The notes: a model not told the origin generated them from the letters alone. A stretch of DNA of 64,000 bases from CBDFMR01 sp965249765 (GCA_965249765.1 CBDFMR010000005.1:372001-436000); one strand, 5' to 3'; positions 9,869-18,745 are shown, numbered from the stretch's first letter. Numbers and translations are program-made.

Positions 9869-10327
9869 TTAAAATTTAATCTCTATTCTAGCAGTTTTTA
9901 TATTAACAATCTCGATCTCTTTCGACACTTCTACTTTCTTTTTACCTTGTTTTTCCTCGACACTCACATTGACCAGAGAGTCGGATACAGATTCAAGTTT
10001 TCCTTTTATCGATTCCCCATCTTCAGTATTAATCAAAATGCTCCTACCTATATTCTTTTTATACTGTCTTATTAGCTTCAATGGTGTTCCAATACCAGCC
10101 GATGAAACGTCAAGAGCATACTTCTCCCCATATCGTCCATCTTCATCAAAAATGGCTTCTAATGCACGAGATACTTTTCTACATTTTTCAAAGGTCACAG
10201 CATCATCACTATCCAAAAAAACTTCAATCTTATTTCCCGCTACCTTTGTGTCAACTAAAAATAGATCATCGAATCCAAGCTTACCTATTATTTCTTCAAC
10301 TAAACTCTCTATTTCTTTGTTACTCAA
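9869..10327 (-). CDS. rimP: Ribosome maturation factor RimP
   Basis: A 30S assembly factor of about 152 residues. The family core is visible: LFLVDTKVAGNKIEVFLDSDD and YALDVSSAGIGTPLKLIRQY. The frame is open to an ATG at 10411, but a candidate -7 element at 10391-10398 would place the transcript start downstream of that ATG, and a perfect hairpin occupies the first 28 codons of the longer version. I therefore prefer the TTG at 10327, which gives LSNKEIESLVEEIIGKLG at the expected family start. The start remains uncertain. First gene of the rimP-nusA-infB operon. Confidence 0.88.
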   Translation of the reverse strand: MSNKEIESLVEEIIGKLGFDDLFLVDTKVAGNKIEVFLDSDDAVTFEKCRKVSRALEAIFDEDGRYGEKYALDVSSAGIGTPLKLIRQYKKNIGRSILINTEDGESIKGKLESVSDSLVNVSVEEKQGKKKVEVSKEIEIVNIKTARIEIKF

Positions 10328-10343
10328 TTCTATACCATTTAAA

Positions 10344-10378
10344 ACAAGAGAGGGAACAATCACTGTTCCCTCTCTTGT
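10344..10378 (-). promoter_or_regulatory. Perfect 15-bp hairpin in the rimP leader
   Basis: ACAAGAGAGGGAACA and its exact reverse complement are separated by five bases. On the minus strand the stem is followed by TTTTAAATGG and, 17 bases further on, the preferred rimP start. It could act as a 5' stabiliser, an attenuator with a short T-tract, or a site for autogenous control of the operon. Confidence 0.6.
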
Positions 10379-10390
10379 CAAATTCTGGTG

Positions 10391-10398
10391 CAAAGTTA
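10391..10398 (-). promoter_or_regulatory. Candidate -7 element of the rimP operon
   Basis: On the minus strand this reads TAACTTTG, an exact match to the Bacteroidota -7 consensus TAnnTTTG. Transcription would start near 10384, just upstream of the leader hairpin. No clear -33 element was identified. Confidence 0.5.
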
Positions 10399-10470
10399 AT
10401 GGAAAATTCACAAAATCCTAAATTTGACGGTGCATTCAGCATTCAACAAGGGTGCTATTAATATAATACC

Positions 10471-11613
10471 ATGAATCTTAAAGATCTATTACATAGTGCA
10501 TCTCAAGCGGAGTATCTCGATAAGGAAGAAGGAGTATTTCTTTTTGAAAATGCATTGACTACCGACCTCATGCATATTGGCAATAAAATGAGATTTAATC
10601 ACGTACCCAAAAAAGAGGTTACCTGGATCATTGATCGCAATTCAAATACGACAAATGTATGCATAGCCAATTGCAAGTTTTGTAATTTTTATCGTAGACC
10701 TGGACACGAAGAATCTTATGTAACATCCATCGAAGAGTATAAGCAGAAAATCAAGGAAACATTTGAATTCGGTGGTGAGCAACTGCTACTTCAAGGGGGG
10801 CATCATCCTGACCTTGGACTCAAGTATTATTGTGATCTATTTAAAGAATTGAAGCGTCTGTTTCCTACCCTTAAATTGCATGCACTAGGACCACCGGAAA
10901 TAGCTCATATTACAAAGCTAGAACTATCCAACCATTATGAAGTTCTGTCCGAATTAAAAAAAGCCGGTCTTGACTCACTCCCGGGTGCTGGGGCAGAAAT
11001 TCTCAATGACCGCGTGAGAAGACTTATCTCCAAAGGGAAATGCGGTGGTAAAGAGTGGCTAGAGATTATGCGGGTAGCACACACATTGGATATGACAACT
11101 TCTGCCACAATGATGTTTGGTCATATTGAGACCAATGAAGAAAGGATGGAACATTTCATATGGCTAAGGGAGATACAAGACATGAAACCTGATCATGCCA
11201 AGGGGTTTCTAGCATTCATTCCATGGCCATTTATGGATAAAGACACTATCCTCAAAAAATTAAAAAGGGCACGAAATACGTGTACTCCTGATGAATATAT
11301 CAGAATGATAGCCATGAGTAGGATAATGTTGCCCAACATCATCAATATTCAGGCGTCCTGGTTGACGGTTGGAAAAAAAACAGCCCAGATATGTCTTCAT
11401 GCCGGAGCCAATGACTTCGGTAGCATCATGATAGAGGAAAATGTAGTATCGGCGGCTGGAGCTCCATTTCGGTTTACATCCCAAGGGATCCAACAATCTA
11501 TCAGAGAAGCAGGATTTACACCCAGACTAAGGAATCAGCAATATGAGTACCGCGAATTACCAGAAAATATTATCCAGCAACAATTGGATTCAACAGCAAT
11601 GGTAGTTGATTGA
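10471..11613 (+). CDS. mqnC: Cyclic dehypoxanthinyl futalosine synthase (radical SAM)
   Basis: A 380-residue radical SAM enzyme of the futalosine menaquinone pathway that cyclises dehypoxanthine futalosine. The [4Fe-4S] motif CIANCKFC is followed by the MqnC-type NFYRRPGHE; GGEQLLLQGGHHPDLGL and LPGAGAEIL are further MqnC signatures. MqnE, the related pathway enzyme, has a different sequence around the cluster motif. Acts in the cytoplasm. Its TGA stop overlaps the ATG of the next gene by one base, so the two are very likely co-translated. Divergent from rimP. Confidence 0.93.
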   Translation: MNLKDLLHSASQAEYLDKEEGVFLFENALTTDLMHIGNKMRFNHVPKKEVTWIIDRNSNTTNVCIANCKFCNFYRRPGHEESYVTSIEEYKQKIKETFEFGGEQLLLQGGHHPDLGLKYYCDLFKELKRLFPTLKLHALGPPEIAHITKLELSNHYEVLSELKKAGLDSLPGAGAEILNDRVRRLISKGKCGGKEWLEIMRVAHTLDMTTSATMMFGHIETNEERMEHFIWLREIQDMKPDHAKGFLAFIPWPFMDKDTILKKLKRARNTCTPDEYIRMIAMSRIMLPNIINIQASWLTVGKKTAQICLHAGANDFGSIMIEENVVSAAGAPFRFTSQGIQQSIREAGFTPRLRNQQYEYRELPENIIQQQLDSTAMVVD

Positions 11614-12428
11614 TGAAGGATCTTCACAATAAAATACAAGAGAGTGTCTCCTATGTTCAGAAGCGTATAGTCGGCAAGGCAGATATAGCTATTGTTACGG
11701 GCACTGGAGTTTCCTTTGGTTCTCAAAGTCAGCTTAGGGTCAACTATCAGGACATTCCACATATGCCACAAAGCACGGTAAGATCACATAATGGCTATAT
11801 TTCAATTGAAGAAATAGGAGGGAAATCGGCCTTTGTACTAAATGGTCGATTTCATTATTATGAGGGATATAATGGCTCAGAAATAACGTATCCCATAAGG
11901 GTGCTAAAGCAACTGGGTGTAAAGACTCTTATCATCACCAATGCTGCTGGTGGATTGAATGAAGGCTATAGAGAAGGCGATATGGTTGTCATAAGTGACC
12001 ACATAAACCTTCAACCAGAGAATCCTTTGCGAGGAATAAACGACGACCGCTTGGGTCCCAGATTTCCAGATCTGCTTAAAGCATACGACAGCGAACTAAA
12101 AGCACTTGCTTTGACCACACTCAAGAAATCAGGATACCCTAGTCTTGAAGGAGTCTATGCTTGTCTTCAGGGTCCAAGTCTGGAGACTCCTGCTGAATAC
12201 AACTACCTGCATCACATAGGTGCCGATCTCGTGGGTATGTCAACTGTGCCTGAGGTAATAGTAGCAAGGCAATGCGGCTTAAGTGTACTAGCGTTATCAG
12301 TCGTATCTAATGTGTGTTATCCTGTTGATCTATTGTCGGAAACAACGGTAGAGGAAGTAATTGAAGTGGTAAATCGGGCAAGCCCAAAGCTCACCAATCT
12401 GATAGAACAGATCATTACAATGATTTAA
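11613..12428 (+). CDS. punA: Purine nucleoside phosphorylase, trimeric type
   Basis: A 271-residue enzyme that splits purine nucleosides with phosphate to base and ribose-1-phosphate. Visible: IAIVTGTGVSFG (the family usually has GSGLG here), the phosphate-site region FHYYEGY, TNAAGGLNEGYREGDMVVI and SDHINL, and GVYACLQGPSLETPAEY followed by GADLVGMSTVPEVIVA. The ATG at 11613 is used; an upstream TTG at 11610 is also in frame. Translational coupling to mqnC suggests a role linked to nucleoside intermediates of the futalosine pathway, which release purine bases; that link is inference. Confidence 0.88.
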   Translation: MKDLHNKIQESVSYVQKRIVGKADIAIVTGTGVSFGSQSQLRVNYQDIPHMPQSTVRSHNGYISIEEIGGKSAFVLNGRFHYYEGYNGSEITYPIRVLKQLGVKTLIITNAAGGLNEGYREGDMVVISDHINLQPENPLRGINDDRLGPRFPDLLKAYDSELKALALTTLKKSGYPSLEGVYACLQGPSLETPAEYNYLHHIGADLVGMSTVPEVIVARQCGLSVLALSVVSNVCYPVDLLSETTVEEVIEVVNRASPKLTNLIEQIITMI

Positions 12429-12470
12429 CCAATTAGCTCGTCAGACCTCCGAACCATTATAACCATCGAG

Positions 12471-13724
12471 CTATAAGCTAAAATTTACACCCACACTAGC
12501 GATATACCCCTTGAGTCCTGTGCTTCTGCTGTAGCGTCCATATTTAAACTCAACACCCTTGACCATAAGATTTGTGTTTTTTGTAAGAGGAAGTTTCATT
12601 CTAGCCAACCCATCGGGAGGACCATATAATACTCCAATTCCAAACGTATGACTATCCGCTGGTGATAAATCATAATCCGAGGTATAGAACTCCTCAGAAG
12701 CACTGTGTTCTTTATATGGTCTGAAGTAGTCGGCACCATTTTGAGTATTGTACCTATAGTATGGGTAAAGCGTAAAAAATCGAGTGACTTTAACAGGGAG
12801 CTCTGCACTGAATGTATGTGCACGTATGCCCCAGTCATCCCAATAATATCGATAGTATAGTCTTGAGATTAAGTATTCGGTGAGGTGGTTGTTTACTCTT
12901 ATTCCCAAAGGTACTTTTAGTCTTTTCCCTGGTAAGTTTTCTAATCCTGCCTGATCTTGATCTACAAAGTATACCCTATGAAATGGAGTCGACAACAAGC
13001 CTTCCATATAAATTCCCTCTAACTGAAAGCTGACTTGCATTCGCCTATTTATAACCTTTGACAGGACAATAGAGGCATTGTAGGACCTCCTTTTGGTTGT
13101 AGGAACGGCAACTTTTCCTCTTAACTCTGCAGGATAGTACGGTGTCCAATCATCAAAGAATGCCTGAGCACCAAGCTGAAATGATGTATTGCGATCTTTT
13201 GACTCAAGCTCAAAAGTCATTCCTCCATTTATCGAAAAGTAGTCGTACTCGGAGCTCCCTCCCACTCTGAAGCCAAGACGCTTTTGATCACTTAATGCGT
13301 ATTCTATGCCCAGGTTGCTGTGAACTCTTACATCCGAACTCGAATCAGATGAAGGTATATTATCTATATTATCCGTCGATTCTGATGAGTAATAATCGTA
13401 ACCAACATCTGCATTGAGAGTTGTCGTTTCTTTCAGCGGTATGGAAGCTGAAATTTTCTGAGTAAAATCTGTCAGGGCTTCTGACCCTATACCTCCAGTG
13501 ACTGCACCATTGTTGCCATCCTGTGAGTAGTAGCTACTAAGGAAATTGATGTCTATGGTTTTCCAATCCGGTTTGACGTATGTATTGGCACTCACCTCGG
13601 TTGTATCACCATAAGATCGATCGGCATCGCCAGTGTTAGCAATACTTTTTATTTGGGCCTTTACGTCTTGAGTCCAGACTAAAATGACAAAAACTATTGA
13701 AAATATTACTAATTGCATCCGCAA
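12471..13724 (-). CDS. DUF3570 outer-membrane beta-barrel protein
   Basis: A 417-residue protein with a signal peptide (MRMQLVIFSIVFVILVWTQ, then DVKAQ) and many alternating aromatic strands ending in a phenylalanine-containing strand (SVGVNFSL), as in outer-membrane barrels. It has the DUF3570 pattern YSQDGNNGAVTGGIGSEAL and the YYSSESTDNID loop. It is the last gene of a four-gene cluster, and its start overlaps the DUF4266 gene by 16 bases. Function is not known; the conserved company of ApbE and a thioredoxin suggests an envelope redox system. Confidence 0.85.
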   Translation of the reverse strand: MRMQLVIFSIVFVILVWTQDVKAQIKSIANTGDADRSYGDTTEVSANTYVKPDWKTIDINFLSSYYSQDGNNGAVTGGIGSEALTDFTQKISASIPLKETTTLNADVGYDYYSSESTDNIDNIPSSDSSSDVRVHSNLGIEYALSDQKRLGFRVGGSSEYDYFSINGGMTFELESKDRNTSFQLGAQAFFDDWTPYYPAELRGKVAVPTTKRRSYNASIVLSKVINRRMQVSFQLEGIYMEGLLSTPFHRVYFVDQDQAGLENLPGKRLKVPLGIRVNNHLTEYLISRLYYRYYWDDWGIRAHTFSAELPVKVTRFFTLYPYYRYNTQNGADYFRPYKEHSASEEFYTSDYDLSPADSHTFGIGVLYGPPDGLARMKLPLTKNTNLMVKGVEFKYGRYSRSTGLKGYIASVGVNFSL

Positions 13725-13930
13725 CCTCCTCCTACTTTACCTCCATTAGCTCCAGAGGCACCTTCACGGTAAGTTTGAAAATTTGTTTCAAAAAAATCTA
13801 GCTTGTTTGCTTCAAGCGCCATACACGGGTCATTGAGAAACATCTTTTGATAGCCTTTTACACTGCTGCACGAATACGTACTCAATACGACAAAAACCAG
13901 TAGGATAATACCAACCTTCTTTCTATACAT
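13709..13930 (-). CDS. DUF4266 small lipoprotein
   Basis: A 73-residue protein with a lipoprotein signal peptide (lipobox LSTYSC), ending in a glycine-rich tail with the sequence EGASGANGGKVGGGCGCN. This tail, with two cysteines and a final asparagine, is the DUF4266 hallmark. The GASGAN segment resembles the S/T-containing sites at which ApbE attaches FMN, and an ApbE gene is directly upstream, overlapping by eight bases; that this peptide is flavinylated is inference. It overlaps the DUF3570 gene at the other end. Too small and too Gly/Cys-rich to be an enzyme by itself. Confidence 0.85.
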   Translation of the reverse strand: MYRKKVGIILLVFVVLSTYSCSSVKGYQKMFLNDPCMALEANKLDFFETNFQTYREGASGANGGKVGGGCGCN

Positions 13931-14879
13931 GTATTAACTTATTAAAATGATCAGAATAAAATGTCTGGTCATGGCTGTCGGTTATGGTACATTCAATACC
14001 ATTAAGTCTATTGACAATAGACAGTCCATCATTTACCCCCATTACAGAAATCGCAGTAGCCATTGCATCAGCAAACTCAGAATCAACACACACAACTGAC
14101 ACGTTCTTAATGTCTTTTACTGGCAATGCCGTTCGAGGATCTACTATGTGAGAGTACTTCTCACCATCAATCAGAGTGTAGTTTTCAAAGTTTCCTGATG
14201 TTACGACAGAACCCTCAGGGATGGAAAAATTAAGCAAAATATGAGTGCGGTCGTGGGGATCTGGAATATTAATTTTCCATGTTTTATTACCTAGCGGATC
14301 TCCCCAACTCATCAAGTCTCCGGACGCATTGATCAATCCACTTACAATACCTATCTCCTTCATGACTTCAGCAGCTCTCCTGGCAGCATATCCCTTACCT
14401 ATTCCTCCAAATCCTATCTTCATTCCTTTTCGAGATAGATAAACAGAACATTGATCTCTATCGAGATGTATGTTTCTATAGTCAATGAGACCTCTTAGCT
14501 CATGTATTTCTTCTTGAGATAAAAACCGACCTTCCTGTTGGTTGAAATTCCAGTAATCGCGAGCCAGGGTGCCTGAAATATCGAATGCTCCCGCTGTCAA
14601 ATCAGAAACCTTAAGACTTCTCTCGATCAGTCCATATAACTCCTTACTTACGACAATTGATGATATTCCTGCTGCCTTATTAATGCTGCTGGTTTCTGAG
14701 TCGTCTTGCCATGAAGATATTAGCCGCTCGATCCTTTCGATTTCTCCGACTCCAGCCCTTATCCCATCCCATGCTTTTTGTGGGTCTCCGTCTATAGCGG
14801 AAATCACAAATCCACAACCCATTAATTTACATGGAAAGTGATGTGCCTTGAGTACTCGATCACTTACGATAGTCTGCAT
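13923..14879 (-). CDS. apbE: ApbE family FAD:protein FMN transferase
   Basis: A 318-residue enzyme that transfers FMN from FAD to Ser/Thr of target proteins using Mg. Family motifs seen: FDISGTLARDYWNF, GGIGKGYAARRAAEVM, NASGDLMSWG, and the metal-binding SHIVDPRTALPVK. Most ApbE proteins are exported lipoproteins, but here the N-terminus (MQTIVSDRVLKAHHFPC) has no clear signal peptide, so either it works in the cytoplasm or the true start differs. It sits between a thioredoxin (three-base gap) and the DUF4266 lipoprotein (eight-base overlap). Confidence 0.9.
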   Translation of the reverse strand: MQTIVSDRVLKAHHFPCKLMGCGFVISAIDGDPQKAWDGIRAGVGEIERIERLISSWQDDSETSSINKAAGISSIVVSKELYGLIERSLKVSDLTAGAFDISGTLARDYWNFNQQEGRFLSQEEIHELRGLIDYRNIHLDRDQCSVYLSRKGMKIGFGGIGKGYAARRAAEVMKEIGIVSGLINASGDLMSWGDPLGNKTWKINIPDPHDRTHILLNFSIPEGSVVTSGNFENYTLIDGEKYSHIVDPRTALPVKDIKNVSVVCVDSEFADAMATAISVMGVNDGLSIVNRLNGIECTITDSHDQTFYSDHFNKLIHV

Positions 14880-14882
14880 ATC

Positions 14883-15320
14883 TTACTTGGTAGTCTCGTT
14901 AAGAGAATCAATAAATTCGCTAACCAGCATATTTTTCTTGTATTCGAGATGCCCTAGCAATTTAGAGTCGACATCGAATAGCAGAATTTTGGGAAAAGAT
15001 CCTTCGATATTATACTTTTCTGCCATTCTTTCATTGTGTTGCAATTGCTCTTTATCAAGTTTATTCTTTTTCTTATAAGGAAAATCCAATTCGAGGACTA
15101 CCATTTTGTCTTGCGCATATGATTTAAACTCATCTGACTCAAGGACAGACTGCTTGAAATGAATGCATGGTTTACACCAGTCTGATCCTGAGAAAACCAT
15201 AAGTACGTTGCCATCTATTTCTTTTGCCAAGCTTATGCTCTCTTCAAAATTATAACTCACTGACTGACTAAGAGCATAGGTAGAAAATAGCATGACTATT
15301 AATATGATATTCATTTTCAT
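14883..15320 (-). CDS. Exported thioredoxin-fold protein
   Basis: A 145-residue protein starting with a signal peptide (MKMNIILIVMLFSTYALSQ) and carrying a thioredoxin domain with SGSDWCKPCIHFKQ (CxxC) and a later cis-proline region EGSFPKILLFD. The start at 15320 (or two codons later at 15314) is chosen because it begins the signal peptide; the frame is open to 15395 but would add a polar extension. First gene of the ApbE/DUF4266/DUF3570 cluster, likely keeping the cysteines of its partners reduced; that role is inferred from context. Confidence 0.85.
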   Translation of the reverse strand: MKMNIILIVMLFSTYALSQSVSYNFEESISLAKEIDGNVLMVFSGSDWCKPCIHFKQSVLESDEFKSYAQDKMVVLELDFPYKKKNKLDKEQLQHNERMAEKYNIEGSFPKILLFDVDSKLLGHLEYKKNMLVSEFIDSLNETTK

Positions 15321-15332
15321 ATGTTTAAAATC

Positions 15333-15369
15333 TTTCTGCAACTTCGCATAATGCAGAAAAATTTCTGCA
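15333..15369 (-). promoter_or_regulatory. Triple TTTCTGCA half-site upstream of the thioredoxin/ApbE operon
   Basis: TTTCTGCA occurs at 15333-15340 and 15362-15369 and its reverse complement TGCAGAAA at 15352-15359. The latter two form an inverted repeat with a two-base spacer. The block ends 12 bases before the operon's first start codon, so it is placed like an operator or promoter-overlapping regulator site. Confidence 0.45.
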
Positions 15370-15616
15370 CAGATGTAACCGCTGCGCTCTCGCACAATAT
15401 TTTTTAATCATGCCCTTGCGTGTGAATTATGATTAATAAATATCATGCTCGTTTCATGAGACTATAATTCTTTTGTTCCAAGTGAACGATATTTTGATGT
15501 CTAAATATTGTTTAGAGTTGTATTAAACAAACTTTAAAGCTTTTAATATGTAATATACGGTGGAGTATGTTTTAAGTATTTCCTTTATAGTCTTCTCATA
15601 TTCATCTAATTCATAA

Positions 15617-15624
15617 TACCTTTA
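15617..15624 (+). promoter_or_regulatory. Candidate -7 element of uvrA
   Basis: TACCTTTA lies 26 bases upstream of the uvrA start and has one mismatch to TAnnTTTG. The 330-base gap between the thioredoxin start and uvrA otherwise shows only the half-sites noted upstream of the thioredoxin and AT-rich DNA. Confidence 0.3.
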
Positions 15625-15650
15625 CTCTTTATCTCAATTTGTAACACTTT

Positions 15651-18479
15651 ATGACTCATAATCAGGACACTGATTTTTTGGAAATAATAGGTGCTCAGGA
15701 AAACAACCTGAAGAACATAGACCTAAAAATACCACGCAACAAATTGGTCGTCATTACCGGTATATCAGGTAGTGGTAAATCATCGCTTGCATTTGATACC
15801 ATTTATGCAGAAGGTCAGCGAAGGTACATGGAAACTTTCTCTGCCTATGCACGACAATTTCTAGGTAAAATGGACCGTCCTGAAGTGGAGAAAATAAATG
15901 GACTCAGTCCCGTCATTTCCATCGAGCAGAAAACTACAGGATGGAACCCCAGATCGACCGTAGGTACGACAACCGAGATATATGATTTTTTGAGATTACT
16001 ATTTGCTCGAGTTGGAGATGCGTACTCCATGAATACAGGTAAACGGATGACCCGCTACACTGAAGAGCAGATCATCACTCATGTAGCCGCTGATTATCAA
16101 GGGAAAAAGATAGCCATTCTCTCTCCTCTCGTCAGATCGCGGAAAGGACACTACAGAGAGCTCTTTGAGCAGATAAGAAAGAAAGGATACACCAAGGTGC
16201 GTGTAGATGGTAAAATCGTTGATCTCAAGCCTAGGTATAAAGTTGATAGATATAAGGTGCACGATATTGAAGCCGTTGTAGATCGTATACATATCCAAGG
16301 AAATAAGAAAGATCGACTTACCTCATCTGTTCAGACAGCGTTGAAGTTGAGCCAAGATTTTCTACTCATCCTCGATTATGATGACAATGAGATAAGACCA
16401 TTCAGTAAAAAGTTGATGGACGCTGAAACCGGATTATCTTATGAGGAGCCTTCCCCCAATTCCTTTTCTTTCAACTCTCCTTATGGTACTTGTGCTGCAT
16501 GTAAGGGCCTGGGAAAGCTTCATACTGCTGATATTGAGAAGGTTATTCCTGACGATACGAAGAGCATTACTTTAGAAGGTATAAAGCCGTTTGGGGCAGT
16601 GAGAGACAATATGACTTTCAAGCAATTGCGTGCCATTGCCAAGAAATATAAATTTGACTTTGATACACCTGTCAAGGACATTCCTTCTGATGCCCTTCAA
16701 ACCGTATTATATGGCGGAGATGACTCCTATGAAGTGGAGATCAGCTATGGTAAGCATGATTATAACTACAATCTGGCGTATGAGGGGTTGATCAAAATGC
16801 TTGAGCGATGGTATCGGGATACGACATCTGATAAGATCCGCAAATGGGCCGAGGAATTCATGACCATCGTCACTTGTCCCGATTGCCAAGGATATCGCCT
16901 AAAAAAAGAATCCTTACATTTTAAGCTAGGTGAAAATCACATCGGTGAGCTGGCTGAGATGGACCTGGATCAGTTGCATGACTGGTTTTCTGGCCTTCAT
17001 AAGATACTGAATAAAAAGCAAAACGAAATCGCGCATGAGGTCATTAAAGAGATCATGATGCGTCTTGAATTTCTTCTGGATGTAGGACTAGATTACCTGA
17101 GTCTCAACAGACCGACGCGTACCCTCTCAGGAGGAGAATCGCAGCGTACTAGATTGGCTACACAGATCGGATCGCAATTGACAGGCATTACCTACATCAT
17201 GGATGAACCATCCATAGGACTTCATCAGCGCGACAATCACAGACTGATAGAGGCACTTAAGCATCTCACAGAAATTGGAAATACTGTGTTGGTCGTAGAA
17301 CATGATAAAGACATCATGCTCTTTTCCGACTACATCATCGACTTAGGGCCTGGAGCAGGAAAGCATGGTGGAGAGGTGGTAGCCATGGGTGACCCTAAGA
17401 CTTTTAAGAAGAATGGAGGTATAACAGCTGCCTACTTAGCACACAAACTAAAAATAGAAGTTCCAGAGACTAGAAGAGAAGGCTCAGGAAAGTTCATCAG
17501 ATTATATGGAGCTTCTGGGCACAATCTGAAGAATGTAGACTTGAATGTTCCGTTGGGTAAGTTGGTATGTGTCACCGGAGTATCAGGGAGTGGAAAATCG
17601 TCATTGATCAATGAGACGCTGTATCCTATATTGAGGAATGCGATCAACAGGGCTAGCGACCGACCTCTTCCTTATGATTCTATTGAAGGAATAGAACATA
17701 TCGACAAGATTATAGAGATAGACCAGTCAGCCATCGGGAGGACGCCACGGTCAAATCCAGCTACTTACACAGGAGTGTTTTCGGACATCAGAAAAATATT
17801 TACTGCCTTACCGGAATCGAAGATCAGAGGCTATAAACCTGGTCGTTTTTCTTTCAACGTCAAAGGTGGTAGATGTGAGACGTGTAATGGAGCTGGCAAG
17901 AAAGTCATCGAGATGAATTTCCTGCCCAATGTGCTGGTCGACTGTGAACAGTGCATGGGACAGCGATTTAACAGGCAGACATTGGAGATACACTATAAAG
18001 GAAAGAATATCTCTGATGTGCTCAACATGACCGTAGAAGAAGCTGTTGAGTTTTTTAAGCATATACCTTCTATTTTTCGCAAGCTTAAAACCCTCGACGA
18101 TGTTGGGCTAGGGTATATTACTCTAGGTCAGCAGGCGACAACTCTGTCTGGTGGCGAGGCTCAGCGGGTCAAGCTTTCCGAGGAGTTGTCAAAGCGAGAC
18201 ACGGGAAAGACCTTATACATCCTCGATGAGCCCACGACAGGACTCCACTTTGAAGACATCAAACACCTGCTGGTAGTCATCGACAAACTTGTAAACAAAG
18301 GAAACACGGTCATCATTATAGAGCATAACCTGGATGTCATCAAAGTAGCTGATCATGTGATCGACCTTGGTCCCGAAGGAGGTCGTCTTGGAGGGAAGAT
18401 ATTATTTGAGGGAACACCGGAGAAGCTAGTCAAGTCAAAAAAGAGTCATACCGCCAGGTATCTGAAGGAGGAGTTGTAG
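15651..18479 (+). CDS. uvrA: Excinuclease ABC subunit A
   Basis: A 942-residue ATPase that recognises DNA damage in nucleotide excision repair. Two ABC modules are visible: GISGSGKSSLAFDTIYAEGQ and GVSGSGKSSLINETL as Walker A, two LSGGE signatures (RTLSGGESQRTRLATQIG and ATTLSGGEAQRVKLSEEL), and two Walker B/D-loop regions (IMDEPSIGLHQRD, ILDEPTTGLHFED). Zinc-finger cysteines appear as CAACKGLG, CPDCQG, and CETCNGAGKK with CEQCMG. The family length is standard. Isolated gene followed by a terminator. Confidence 0.98.
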   Translation: MTHNQDTDFLEIIGAQENNLKNIDLKIPRNKLVVITGISGSGKSSLAFDTIYAEGQRRYMETFSAYARQFLGKMDRPEVEKINGLSPVISIEQKTTGWNPRSTVGTTTEIYDFLRLLFARVGDAYSMNTGKRMTRYTEEQIITHVAADYQGKKIAILSPLVRSRKGHYRELFEQIRKKGYTKVRVDGKIVDLKPRYKVDRYKVHDIEAVVDRIHIQGNKKDRLTSSVQTALKLSQDFLLILDYDDNEIRPFSKKLMDAETGLSYEEPSPNSFSFNSPYGTCAACKGLGKLHTADIEKVIPDDTKSITLEGIKPFGAVRDNMTFKQLRAIAKKYKFDFDTPVKDIPSDALQTVLYGGDDSYEVEISYGKHDYNYNLAYEGLIKMLERWYRDTTSDKIRKWAEEFMTIVTCPDCQGYRLKKESLHFKLGENHIGELAEMDLDQLHDWFSGLHKILNKKQNEIAHEVIKEIMMRLEFLLDVGLDYLSLNRPTRTLSGGESQRTRLATQIGSQLTGITYIMDEPSIGLHQRDNHRLIEALKHLTEIGNTVLVVEHDKDIMLFSDYIIDLGPGAGKHGGEVVAMGDPKTFKKNGGITAAYLAHKLKIEVPETRREGSGKFIRLYGASGHNLKNVDLNVPLGKLVCVTGVSGSGKSSLINETLYPILRNAINRASDRPLPYDSIEGIEHIDKIIEIDQSAIGRTPRSNPATYTGVFSDIRKIFTALPESKIRGYKPGRFSFNVKGGRCETCNGAGKKVIEMNFLPNVLVDCEQCMGQRFNRQTLEIHYKGKNISDVLNMTVEEAVEFFKHIPSIFRKLKTLDDVGLGYITLGQQATTLSGGEAQRVKLSEELSKRDTGKTLYILDEPTTGLHFEDIKHLLVVIDKLVNKGNTVIIIEHNLDVIKVADHVIDLGPEGGRLGGKILFEGTPEKLVKSKKSHTARYLKEEL

Positions 18480-18490
18480 AAAAGTGTTTT

Positions 18491-18525
18491 ATACATAACA
18501 CACTCTTTATGTATTTTTGTTTTTT
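18491..18525 (+). terminator. Terminator after uvrA
   Basis: ATACATAA and TTATGTAT form an 8-bp stem with an eight-base loop, followed by TTTTGTTTTT. It starts 12 bases after the uvrA stop codon. Confidence 0.6.
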
Positions 18526-18745
18526 GCGTAAAACGATCCAAATTATCTACGTCAATTTTTAGTGATGGGTGGATTCCCTTTAGGGCTAGGGTGTGTGAGG
18601 TTCTTAATTTTCATGATGGGACGCGGAAGTAAAAGAGAATTCTGCAATGTGTTATACACACTTAGATCAGAGAATTGAATTCCTTGATGTAGATAATATG
18701 GATTCCCATATTGTTATTTGGATTACTATATCGAATCGTAAAACA

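Noticed and set aside
12435..12475. TAGCTCG/CGAGCTA inverted repeat between the PNP gene and the DUF3570 gene
   Set aside because: The loop is about 27 bases and no T-tract follows, so a terminator cannot be supported, although the convergent position makes one plausible.
18613..18678. Plus-strand ORF starting MMGRGSKREF, like the first residues of ribosomal protein THX
   Set aside because: Only about seven residues resemble THX and the rest (CNVLYTLRSEN) does not, so the likeness is most likely chance.
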